NCBI GenBank assembly: GCA_023251755.1
Contig: JAHEYF010000012.1
Coordinates: forward strand, 38,181 to 80,513
Reading direction: 5' to 3'
Length of the DNA stretch: 42,333 nucleotides
From: Bacteroidota bacterium
Lineage (GTDB): Bacteria > Bacteroidota > Bacteroidia > B-17B0 > Aurantibacillaceae
The notes beneath the pieces are model-generated. The model ran no database searches and had not been told where the DNA came from. It saw nothing but the letters and a program-made list of their open reading frames with translations. A program made the translations under genes and the position numbers. Position 1 is the stretch's first letter; the number at the start of each line of letters is the position of its first letter. Positions 9,549 through 16,729 of the stretch are shown one piece after another.

Positions 9549-9746
9549 ATGAAGTACATGTATATGGATGAAAAGAACTTTTTAATCAAAAATATACTAC
9601 AGTGCAACTATTGCCTCTACTCACCGGAAAAGTTGAAAAACATGGGAGTAAAAGAACTACAGGTGGTCAGGAATAGTTTGCTGATGGTTATTAAAAACAA
9701 GCTACAGGAAAACAGAAAGGAAAAAAAATGTACTGCTTCCAGGTAA
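9549..9746 (+). CDS. Possible small protein of 65 residues
   Basis: An ATG-initiated frame encodes a Lys- and Leu-rich, helix-prone peptide ('VKELQVVRNSLLMVIKNKL') with three Cys. A GAGGG sequence precedes the ATG, but Bacteroidota seldom depend on such sites. No family was recognised. It stands alone in a kilobase of otherwise empty sequence, so it could equally be chance; conservation in related genomes would decide. Confidence 0.3.
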   Translation: MKYMYMDEKNFLIKNILQCNYCLYSPEKLKNMGVKELQVVRNSLLMVIKNKLQENRKEKKCTASR

Positions 9747-10026
9747 CCTGCAAAATTTATTGGATTTGTTCCGGCTTATGAATATAGAAATACGAAATAA
9801 AAAACGCACTTTGTTTAAATTACAACCTGCGTCAGGCACAGGTACCCGCAAACGTTCTAAACCCCTGCATTGCAGGCGCAGTTACCCGGACCCTGTAAAG
9901 GACAATTACAGCAAAGCCTCGTTTACTATTACTTCAAGGTATTTTTTGTTTTGACATTGACCTCTTGCGCTTTCAGGTTGAGTAGCTGAAAAAACTTCTT
10001 TTGGTGAGTTTAGCAAGGAGTCATTT
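9747..10026. other. Intergenic region, nothing recognised
   Basis: About 280 bp downstream of both the possible small gene and the thioredoxin-like gene. A 64-codon frame at 9760-9954 has an Arg/Lys/Ser/Pro-rich translation with no fold and is not called. Confidence 0.45.
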
Positions 10027-11085
10027 TTATTTAATCCCTGGCTTTTCTTTTTTGACTTCTTGTTTCTTTTTTAAGTACTCTTCCCATTTCAATGTTTTGT
10101 ATTCATTGTCGCCAAAGTAATGTACAATAGGCTCAATGGCTTTACCGGAAAGGTAAAAAGAAACAACATCCGCGATTTGTAATTTTTCGTCCAGCACAGT
10201 TAAAGAAGGAAGTACAAAACTATTTCGGGTTAAGGCCAGTGCCAGCGAATGAAAGGGGAAGCCATTTGCCCCCTTGTTCTGGTAATTTGCACCATTAAAC
10301 ACAACAGCGTCTTTTGATTCGGCATTAAAATCAACTAAGTAAAAATGTTCGTTGATGTACTCCGCTAATTTCGGATCGCTAAACGTTGTTTTGTTCATCA
10401 CCCTGCACGAATTGCAAAAACCGGTGTAAATGTCTGCTATTATTTTTTTTGGTTTCTTTTTTTGCAGTTCAAGGGCTTCACTCATGCTGTACCACTTCAC
10501 CGTGGGAGTAATTTTTGTGGTATCGTAAAATGTTCTTTCAAAGTTTACTTTAAAGTCTTCGTAAGCCGTGGTGCGAAAAACGTTTTCAACCGTATAAATT
10601 AAAAGCGGTTCAATTTTTCTCACTTCAAGGTACCCTTGTGAAAGTAAATTGAATTGAAAATTATTGGATACAAAAATGGTGGAAGGATAAGACAACTGGG
10701 TTCCTAATAATTTTACAGCGAGCTGATGGGGCGATTTTTTTTCGGTGCCCGTGTTTACATACTTCACTCCGTTGTATGCTATGGTGTCTTTTGTTTCGGC
10801 GTTAAATTTAACGGGGTAAAAATACAGGTTCACATAATTGGCTATCCCCTGATCGCTGTAAGTGGTTTTTATCATGTGCTTGCACCAGCCGCACCAGTCG
10901 GTGTATACATCAATTAAAAAAGGTTTGGCTTGTTTTTTATTTAGTTCCTGGGCTTCTTTAAAGTCTAACCATTTCACTAATCCGTGTTCATTTGCAGGCG
11001 ACTGTGCCGCGCTTACAGCGTCGTGCTGGGCGACACCTGCATGTACCAAAAAGAGGAAGAGGACAAGGCCAATTGATTTTCTCAT
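10027..11085 (-). CDS. Secreted protein with two thioredoxin-like domains
   Basis: Starting at the ATG at 11085 gives 352 residues with a signal peptide (MRKSIGLVLFLFLVHAGVA-Q). The frame extends 22 codons further, but that would overlap the LOG gene and hide the signal peptide. Domain 1 has the redox motif CGWC (Cys65, Cys68) in 'YTDWCGWCKHM' and a cis-Pro candidate at Pro134. Domain 2 has CNSC (Cys224, Cys227) in 'YTGFCNSCRVM' and Pro293. Both domains share the following 'KTTxSD' and 'FNAExKD' segments, so the protein arose by an internal duplication. The likely place of action is the periplasm, in thiol-disulfide exchange. The differing CxxC dipeptides suggest different redox potentials. 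The gene lies 52 bp after the LOG gene and may be co-transcribed with it. Confidence 0.87.
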   Translation of the reverse strand: MRKSIGLVLFLFLVHAGVAQHDAVSAAQSPANEHGLVKWLDFKEAQELNKKQAKPFLIDVYTDWCGWCKHMIKTTYSDQGIANYVNLYFYPVKFNAETKDTIAYNGVKYVNTGTEKKSPHQLAVKLLGTQLSYPSTIFVSNNFQFNLLSQGYLEVRKIEPLLIYTVENVFRTTAYEDFKVNFERTFYDTTKITPTVKWYSMSEALELQKKKPKKIIADIYTGFCNSCRVMNKTTFSDPKLAEYINEHFYLVDFNAESKDAVVFNGANYQNKGANGFPFHSLALALTRNSFVLPSLTVLDEKLQIADVVSFYLSGKAIEPIVHYFGDNEYKTLKWEEYLKKKQEVKKEKPGIK

Positions 11086-11137
11086 GCAACAAATGTAAGT
11101 TTTTATAGGTATTTGAAAAAACAATTTAAACAATCCC

Positions 11138-11878
11138 CTACTCCTTTTCACCCAACACTTTTATTGGAATTATCTTTTTCCTGGTATGCAGTCCGAATTG
11201 TTCGATGGCGTATTTTTTTATATGCAGGGCAGCCTCTTCAACGGTATCGGTAAACAAAAATAAGTCCAGGTCGTGCATGGAAATTGTTCCTGCTTTGACC
11301 ATGTTCTGCAGGTGGGTATACAAATCCTTGTGATAAGCTTTGCCCATCAGTACGATTGGAAATTGTTTTATTTTTTTTGTCTGGATCAGGGTGATGGCTT
11401 CAAAAAATTCGTCTAAGGTTCCATAGCCTCCGGGCATTACCACAAAGGCGTAGGAGTATTTTGAAAGCAAAACTTTACGAACAAAAAAGTATTCGATGTT
11501 CACCCATTTATCGAGGTAAGGATTGTGGTCCTGTTCCATGGGCAATACAATGTTGCAGCCCACCGAACGACCCCAGGCTTCTTTTGCCCCACGGTTGGCG
11601 GCTTCCATCAGGCCGGGCCCGCCACCGGTCATTACAGTAAAACCCAATTGCGATAGCCTGGCTCCAATTTGCCTGGCCAGTTCATAAAATTCATGGCCTT
11701 CTTTGTAACGCGCCGAACCAAACACAGTGGCGCAAGGCCCCAGAAAATGAAAGGCCCTGAAACCTCTTATAAAATCACGGATTACTTTAAGGGTAAAAAA
11801 CAAGTCGCTTAGCCTTGATTGGGGGCCTTCCAGAAATTGCTGTTCATCGCTTGCCGGCTTATTTTTTTCGTTGTTCAA
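11138..11878 (-). CDS. LOG-family nucleotide 5'-monophosphate phosphoribohydrolase-like protein
   Basis: The 246-residue protein has both LOG-family signatures: GGGPGLMEAANRGA at 85-98, and PGGYGTLDEFFE at 149-160, with the Rossmann-like segment 'FGSARY' near 53. LOG proteins release the base from nucleoside 5'-monophosphates; plant and some bacterial members activate cytokinins, but the bacterial substrate is often AMP. The protein is cytoplasmic. The start codon used is TTG at 11878. An in-frame TAG lies seven codons upstream with no ATG between, and the first internal Met (83) would remove part of the fold. It is followed by the double-thioredoxin gene on the same strand. Confidence 0.88.
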   Translation of the reverse strand: MNNEKNKPASDEQQFLEGPQSRLSDLFFTLKVIRDFIRGFRAFHFLGPCATVFGSARYKEGHEFYELARQIGARLSQLGFTVMTGGGPGLMEAANRGAKEAWGRSVGCNIVLPMEQDHNPYLDKWVNIEYFFVRKVLLSKYSYAFVVMPGGYGTLDEFFEAITLIQTKKIKQFPIVLMGKAYHKDLYTHLQNMVKAGTISMHDLDLFLFTDTVEEAALHIKKYAIEQFGLHTRKKIIPIKVLGEKE

Positions 11879-11933
11879 ACAGAATGGATTGAGCCGCTAA
11901 AGATAAGAAATAAAAAAGCGTTCAATCGTTCAA

Positions 11934-13370
11934 TTAGTTTATTACTTCAATCCGCCCGGTACACACTCCCAGGTTGGTTTGTACTCTGTACGTATAAATT
12001 CCCGAAGCCAGTTCATTTACATTCAATTCAAACTTATTGTTTCCTTTGTTTAAAATACAAGAAATAGTTTTCACCAAAAGTCCTTTGCTATCAATTAATT
12101 CAAGGGTCGTTTTACTTTCTTTCCCTGCAACAAACTCAAAACTAATTTTATCCTGTGCCGGATTCGGATAGGTTTTTATTTTCATTACATCCTGCTGAAC
12201 AGCTGATATACCAGTGATTCCGGACAACATAAAATTATACACCGGCAAATCAATAGCATTAAACAAATCAACACCCTGGTAATTGTAATTGTAGCTTACA
12301 TAATACCCATCCGGGTAAAGGCTGCTGTTTATATCCGCAAAAAACATCCCGCTGCTGTTGCCCACTTCGCCTGAATGCCCGAAGTAATTCGTGTTGCCCA
12401 ATTGAAAAAATTCTGTGCCCAAACCATAATCAAACGCGCTTGGGGCGATTGTCATCATTTTTGTAAGAGAAGCCGGACTCAGCACCTGTCCTGACCTTAA
12501 AGCCGAATAAAATTTATTCAGGTCGGTTGTTGTTGAAACAATATCAGCCCAGCCCCAATACAATGTCGGATCAACGATGGTCATGTCTACCCATGCGCCA
12601 ATGTTCCAGTAGCATCCCAAATGTGGACTTGTAATCTGGTCAGTTGTCGGAAATTCAGTGTCTGTTAAATTCAAAGGTGTAAGAATGTGTTGGGTAATAT
12701 AATCTTTGGATGTTTGCCCGCTGACTTTTTGAATAATCATAGCCAGCAGGGAATAATTGGTATTTGAATAGTCCCAGGCAAAACCGGGAGGAAACACTTC
12801 GCCCTGGCTGGCCCCGCAAAAAACTGCTTCTTCAAGCGAAAATACCTGAGTAAGATTATTCAGTGCATTTTGCTGGCAAGCCGTGTTATCGGCCGAGTTG
12901 GCAATACCCGAAGTGTGGTTCAGCAATTCATAAATGGTGACTGGCGCGCTGCTGTTAATTGTATCGTTTATCAAAGTAGAGCTTAAATACTTTCCTATTG
13001 TATCCTGCAAACTTAAAAGGCCGGCTTCTTCTAATTTTAAAACAGCGGTCGCCATAAAGTTTTTTGTAATGCTTCCGGCCCTGAATTTATCGTTGGGGCT
13101 GGCAGCTGTTGCAGGATAAGCGCCCGTTAAACCCGAAATGGAATGACCAGCCGCACCCGACCAGGCCCATTGCCCGGGAACATATACACTTACCACTGCA
13201 CCGGGGTTTTGAACGCCTGTTGGCAATGACCTGTTGAGTATGGCCTGCAGGGAATCGGCAATAATTTGCGGAGGCAGACTTTGTGCCCGAGCTTTTGAGT
13301 TAAGGCCTGAGCCAAGTATAATTACTATGATTATAAGTCTGCTGATTTTTTGAAGAGTTGTTGTTTTCAT
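11934..13370 (-). CDS. Secreted serine hydrolase of the class C beta-lactamase fold with T9SS sorting domain
   Basis: The 478-residue protein has a signal peptide (cleavage near residue 30, RAQ-S). The catalytic domain shows all three motifs of the beta-lactamase/penicillin-binding-protein-like family: SxxK at Ser100-Lys103 ('AGSITKN'), YxN at Tyr201-Asn203 ('DYSNTNY') and HxG at His332-Gly334 ('GHSGEVGN'). Members include D-aminopeptidases, esterases and class C enzymes; HSG in place of KTG points to a peptidase or esterase more than a beta-lactamase. Residues from about 395 form a type A T9SS sorting domain ('TYPNPAQDKISFEF', 'ELASGIYTYRV'). It is therefore exported to the surface or medium. 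There are 55 bp between it and the LOG gene downstream. Confidence 0.9.
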   Translation of the reverse strand: MKTTTLQKISRLIIIVIILGSGLNSKARAQSLPPQIIADSLQAILNRSLPTGVQNPGAVVSVYVPGQWAWSGAAGHSISGLTGAYPATAASPNDKFRAGSITKNFMATAVLKLEEAGLLSLQDTIGKYLSSTLINDTINSSAPVTIYELLNHTSGIANSADNTACQQNALNNLTQVFSLEEAVFCGASQGEVFPPGFAWDYSNTNYSLLAMIIQKVSGQTSKDYITQHILTPLNLTDTEFPTTDQITSPHLGCYWNIGAWVDMTIVDPTLYWGWADIVSTTTDLNKFYSALRSGQVLSPASLTKMMTIAPSAFDYGLGTEFFQLGNTNYFGHSGEVGNSSGMFFADINSSLYPDGYYVSYNYNYQGVDLFNAIDLPVYNFMLSGITGISAVQQDVMKIKTYPNPAQDKISFEFVAGKESKTTLELIDSKGLLVKTISCILNKGNNKFELNVNELASGIYTYRVQTNLGVCTGRIEVIN

Positions 13371-13483
13371 ATTGTTTAGTTTATCTGTTTATTCGTTTTT
13401 ATTTCTTTATCAGCCAGTCCTTGTTTTTTTTATTCCTCGCAGATGAAATGCTTTATTTGCTCTTTTGTTTCTTCGCTTAACAG

Positions 13484-13531
13484 TTCATGCAAACTATTGA
13501 ACAAATGAACGTGTAAACTATTGAACGTTTA
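13484..13531. repeat. Short-word repeat overlapping the end of the M20 gene
   Basis: Between the serine hydrolase start and the M20 stop, 'aaactattgaac' occurs twice, about 26 nt apart, with 'gttcatg' and 'aatgaacg' around it. The last copy runs into the final codons of the M20 dipeptidase gene. It resembles the 'gttcaatcgttcaat' at 11920-11935, which also overlaps a gene end. Confidence 0.5.
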
Positions 13532-14924
13532 ATTGAGTTCTCGTTTCAAACACCATCTCCCTCTTGTTCATCAAAGCAAAGTGTTCAAAAAACAGGGGAA
13601 CAGTTTCAATGCCTTTTAAGAAATTGGAAATACCGAAGTGTTCGTTGGGTGAGTGGATGTTATCGGAGTCCAGACCAAAACCCATTAACAGGGAAGGAAT
13701 GTTCAGTATATCTTTAAACATCCTCACAACCGGAATAGTGCCGCCTATTCTTACAGGCAGGGGCGCTACCCCAAATGTCTGGCTCAGGGCTGTAGAAGCC
13801 GCCCTGAAAGCTTTGGAGTGAACGGGGGTCAGCACTGCATCGCAAGCGGTTAAAATACGCAGCTCCACTTTTATGTGCGGGGAGGCGATGTGTTGAATGT
13901 AAGCTTTTAATGAGCGGGCAATTTTTCTCCAGGATTGTCCGGGGACAAGCCGCATAGAAAGCTTGGCTTTAGCCGAAGAAGGGATAATCGTTTTCGCCCC
14001 TTCGCCGGTGTACCCGCTGCACAAGCCGTTAATGTCAAGCGTAGGAAGGAAAGCTGTTTTTTCGGCAAGGGTATACGTTTCGTTTTCCTGTAACAAATGC
14101 AGAGGATCAAAGCCTTCTGTTTTAAAACCGGCTGTGTTCATTGCTTTTTTTTCTTCATCAGTTACCGGAAAAATGCCTTCGTAAAAACCGGGGATCATAA
14201 TTTTACCAGCATCGTCCTGCAAGCGCGAAAGTATTTTAGTCAAAGCATTTGCCGGATTGGCCACTACCCCTCCGTATATACCCGAATGAAGGTCGCAGGG
14301 GTGTGCGCTGACTTCTATTTCGGCGTAACAAATTCCTTTTAAGCCGGTGATAATGGCGGGTTGTTCGTTGCTGATCAGAGCCGTGTCGGATATTAAAAGT
14401 ACGTCTGCCTTCAGCATTTCGGCGTGTTGCTGAATGAAAGTGCTCAACGAAACAGAACCTGTTTCTTCCTCCCCCTCAAATAAAAATTTAAGGTTGCAAT
14501 GAAAAGTGTTGAGCTTCGTTAAGAGTTCCAGCACTTTTACATGCATGTACAATTGCCCTTTGTTATCGCAGGCACCGCGGGCATAAATTTTTCCGTCACG
14601 TATTGTGGGTTCAAAGGGTGGACTGTTCCACAATTCAAGGGGGTCGGGGGGTTGTACATCGTAGTGCCCGTAAATTAATACGGTTGGCAAATTTTCGTCA
14701 ATACATTTTTCTGCATACACAACAGGGTGGCCTTTTGTTTCAAACAATTCTACTTTGTCCGCTCCGGCCATTTTTAATTTTGCTAACAAAAAATCCGCAG
14801 CATCCCGTATGCCTTTCAAATAACTCTTGTCTGTGCTGACTGAAGGGATTTTTAAAAACTCCATTAATTCGTTGATGTAGTTTTGTTGTTCGGTCTCAAT
14901 TATGTGTTTAATTCTTTCGCGCAT
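13518..14924 (-). CDS. M20-family dipeptidase (metallopeptidase)
   Basis: I start at the ATG at 14924 (468 residues, MRERIKHIIETEQQ). The frame is open 14 codons further, but that extension falls in a 'ccataag' repeat. M20 metal-binding residues are all visible: His87 in 'YGHYDVQP', bridging Asp120 in 'RGACDNKGQ', Glu152-154 in 'FEGEEETGS', Asp180 in 'LLISDTA', and C-terminal His424/His429 in 'NIHSPNEHFG'. 'RIGGTIPVV' near 392 is the usual substrate-carboxylate contact. The di-zinc enzyme should cleave dipeptides or related N-acyl amino acids in the cytoplasm; there is no signal peptide. It lies near a catabolic gene pair, which is compatible with peptide or amino-acid use. Confidence 0.9.
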   Translation of the reverse strand: MRERIKHIIETEQQNYINELMEFLKIPSVSTDKSYLKGIRDAADFLLAKLKMAGADKVELFETKGHPVVYAEKCIDENLPTVLIYGHYDVQPPDPLELWNSPPFEPTIRDGKIYARGACDNKGQLYMHVKVLELLTKLNTFHCNLKFLFEGEEETGSVSLSTFIQQHAEMLKADVLLISDTALISNEQPAIITGLKGICYAEIEVSAHPCDLHSGIYGGVVANPANALTKILSRLQDDAGKIMIPGFYEGIFPVTDEEKKAMNTAGFKTEGFDPLHLLQENETYTLAEKTAFLPTLDINGLCSGYTGEGAKTIIPSSAKAKLSMRLVPGQSWRKIARSLKAYIQHIASPHIKVELRILTACDAVLTPVHSKAFRAASTALSQTFGVAPLPVRIGGTIPVVRMFKDILNIPSLLMGFGLDSDNIHSPNEHFGISNFLKGIETVPLFFEHFALMNKREMVFETRTQLNVQ

Positions 14925-14939
14925 ATTTATTTTTTTAAA

Positions 14940-15088
14940 AGCCATAAGTAATAAACCATAAGCCATAAAGAGATGGAGTTTAGATAAATGAATCCGGTGT
15001 TATTTAAAAGTTCACTTGTTTATTTGTTCATTCGTTTTTTAGTTAACAGGTAACATGCGAACGAATAAACGAGAGAACAAATAAACTT
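14940..15088. repeat. Short-word repeats with a 12-bp inverted repeat between the M20 and aminotransferase genes
   Basis: Two kinds of low-complexity text occupy this gap. 'gccataag...aaccataagccataaag' lies at 14940-14969. An inverted pair, GTTTATTTGTTC (15018-15029) and GAACAAATAAAC (15075-15086), is separated by 45 nt, with further related words (attcgtt, cgaacgaataaacg) between. The long loop and the lack of a U-run argue against an intrinsic terminator, although a structured 3' end for the aminotransferase transcript remains possible. Confidence 0.5.
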
Positions 15089-15097
15089 AAGCCGGTA

Positions 15098-16447
15098 TCA
15101 CTTGCAATACTTATCCGTTAGTTCAAGGGCTTCGTCAATTATGGTTAAGCCATGGTCTGCTGCTTCCCGGTTGATAATAAGCGGAGGGGCTACGAATAAA
15201 TAATTCCACCTTAGGATGGTAAATAAGCCACTCTCATTTAATCTTGCAGAGAGTTTATTCATGGCTTCCATTTCGCCGGCTTTGGCGTTAAAGGGGGCCA
15301 TTGGTTCTCTGGTGTTTTTGTTTTTCACCAATTCTAAGCAACCAAGCAAGCCGGTTATTCTTACATCGCCTACAGAAGGATGGTGCTTCTGAATTTCGAA
15401 TAAATGTTGTTCAATGTAGTCCCCCATTTTTGTTGCATTTTCAAGCAGGCCTCCCGTTTCATACACCTTAATAGCGGCCAGTGCAGCAGCCAGGCACACC
15501 GGGTGGGCGGCGTTGGTTAAACCCAATGGCAATACATGGTGGTTAAAGAAAGCAGCAATTTCATCGTTTACCATTACAGCACCCAGGGGCAGGTAACCGC
15601 CGGTAATGCCTTTGGCCATGGTCATTATATCCGGGCAGGCACCGTGGTTTTCAACACCAAACCATTTCCCTGTTCTACCGAAGCCACTCATGACCTCGTC
15701 GGAAATAGTAAGTATGCCGTACTTTTTAGCAATTGCACTCACACCTTTCCAGTAGCCTTTGGGGTATTTCAAACAACCCGAAGTGCCCGATTCCCCTTCG
15801 AGCAAAATAGCGGCAATGTTTTCTTCGCCTTCGTATTTAATTACACGTTCCAATTGTTCTAAGGCTTTTTCCTTACAGGTCTCTTCGTTTGTAGTACCCC
15901 AGGGGCAGCGGTAAAAATGCGGGTTTTCAATATGCACAACATGGGGCATCAGGCTTTTGTCTACCGGAAATTTACGCGGGTCCCCGCTTAAAGCAATAGC
16001 CCCATACGTGGCCCCGTGATAAGACTGGTAAAGTGTAATTATTTTATGTCTGCCTGTAACGAGGCGGGCAATTTTGATGGCATTTTCATTCGCTTCGGCC
16101 CCACCTACGGTATAGAATACTTTGTTTAAATTGCCAGGAGCTATTGCAGCCAGTTTTTTGCCGAGTTCTGCTTTTAGTTCGTAAGCGCTGGCCGGTGTAA
16201 CAAAACTAAAGCGTTGCATTTGTTCTGTTACTGCTTTCAAAATTTCGGCGTTACCGTGACCAATGTTCATATTGATCAGCTGCGATGAAAAGTCGAGGTA
16301 TTTTTTTCCGTCTGTTGTGTAAAAATGTACGCCCTGTGCATAGTCTATTTCCAGGGGTTTAAAACCTGCCTGTTTGGCCCAGGGAAAAAGAGTGTGGTCT
16401 AAACAATCCTGAACCACGGTGCTTGTATTTTGTGTAAGTGTCTGCAT
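15098..16447 (-). CDS. Class III PLP-dependent aminotransferase
   Basis: Starting at the ATG at 16447 gives 449 residues, the usual length for this family. An upstream in-frame extension to 16549 is made only of a 21-bp tandem repeat. Family signatures are present: 'VGGAEANENA' at 114-123, 'YQSYHGAT' at 140-147, the cofactor Asp250 in 'ISDEVMSGFGRTG', and the PLP-binding Lys279 in 'MAKGITGGYLPLGA'. Class III enzymes move omega-amino groups (for example from beta-alanine, 3-aminoisobutyrate, GABA or taurine) to pyruvate or 2-oxoglutarate. Next door is a (methyl)malonate-semialdehyde dehydrogenase, so beta-alanine or 3-aminoisobutyrate as donor is the best inference. The enzyme is cytoplasmic. 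Confidence 0.92.
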   Translation of the reverse strand: MQTLTQNTSTVVQDCLDHTLFPWAKQAGFKPLEIDYAQGVHFYTTDGKKYLDFSSQLINMNIGHGNAEILKAVTEQMQRFSFVTPASAYELKAELGKKLAAIAPGNLNKVFYTVGGAEANENAIKIARLVTGRHKIITLYQSYHGATYGAIALSGDPRKFPVDKSLMPHVVHIENPHFYRCPWGTTNEETCKEKALEQLERVIKYEGEENIAAILLEGESGTSGCLKYPKGYWKGVSAIAKKYGILTISDEVMSGFGRTGKWFGVENHGACPDIMTMAKGITGGYLPLGAVMVNDEIAAFFNHHVLPLGLTNAAHPVCLAAALAAIKVYETGGLLENATKMGDYIEQHLFEIQKHHPSVGDVRITGLLGCLELVKNKNTREPMAPFNAKAGEMEAMNKLSARLNESGLFTILRWNYLFVAPPLIINREAADHGLTIIDEALELTDKYCK

Positions 16448-16456
16448 ATTTATATT

Positions 16457-16540
16457 AGTATTGAGATGTGAGATGTGAGTATTGAGATGTGAGATGTTAG
16501 TATTGAGTATTGAGATAATAGTATAGAGATGTTGTGATTT
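16457..16540 (-). repeat. Four-copy 21-bp tandem repeat directly before the aminotransferase start
   Basis: 'agtattgagatgtgagatgt' starts at 16457, 16478 and 16499, and a degenerate fourth copy at 16520 ('agtatagagatgttg'), each exactly 21 bp apart. Read on the minus strand, the unit is seven codons and stays in frame with the downstream gene ('ISHLNT' repeats). Copy-number change would therefore not shift frame if translation began upstream. Confidence 0.85.
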
Positions 16541-16579
16541 AATATACAATCCTGTTAATAATTTACAGAGGGTAATTCA

Positions 16580-16729
16580 AGTAACTTCTTTCTTTCTTTC
16601 TTTCTCACTCTCTCACTTTCTTACCCTCTCACTTACCTGTTTCTTTTTTGGCTTTTGGCTTTTCATCATCAACCTATCAGGTTTTATATACCTGTTTCCC
16701 CATTAGCTAATCATCACATCAGCTAATCG
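16580..16729. repeat. C/T-rich low-complexity intergenic text after the dehydrogenase gene
   Basis: This stretch holds (TTTC)n microsatellite at 16588-16605, 'tcactctctcactttcttaccctctcactt' words, 'ttggcttttggctttt' and 'attagctaatcatcacatcagctaatc'. On the transcript of the dehydrogenase gene it would read as G/A-rich 'gtgagagagtgaga' words. The same words occur after the helical-repeat gene at 19848-19890. Confidence 0.7.

Noticed and set aside
9760..9954. 64-codon plus-strand frame
   Set aside because: Low-complexity basic composition, no leader features, no neighbours to support it.
11138..11151. Upstream start for the thioredoxin-like gene overlapping the LOG gene
   Set aside because: The ATG at 11085 gives a clean signal peptide, and the 22-residue extension would bury it.
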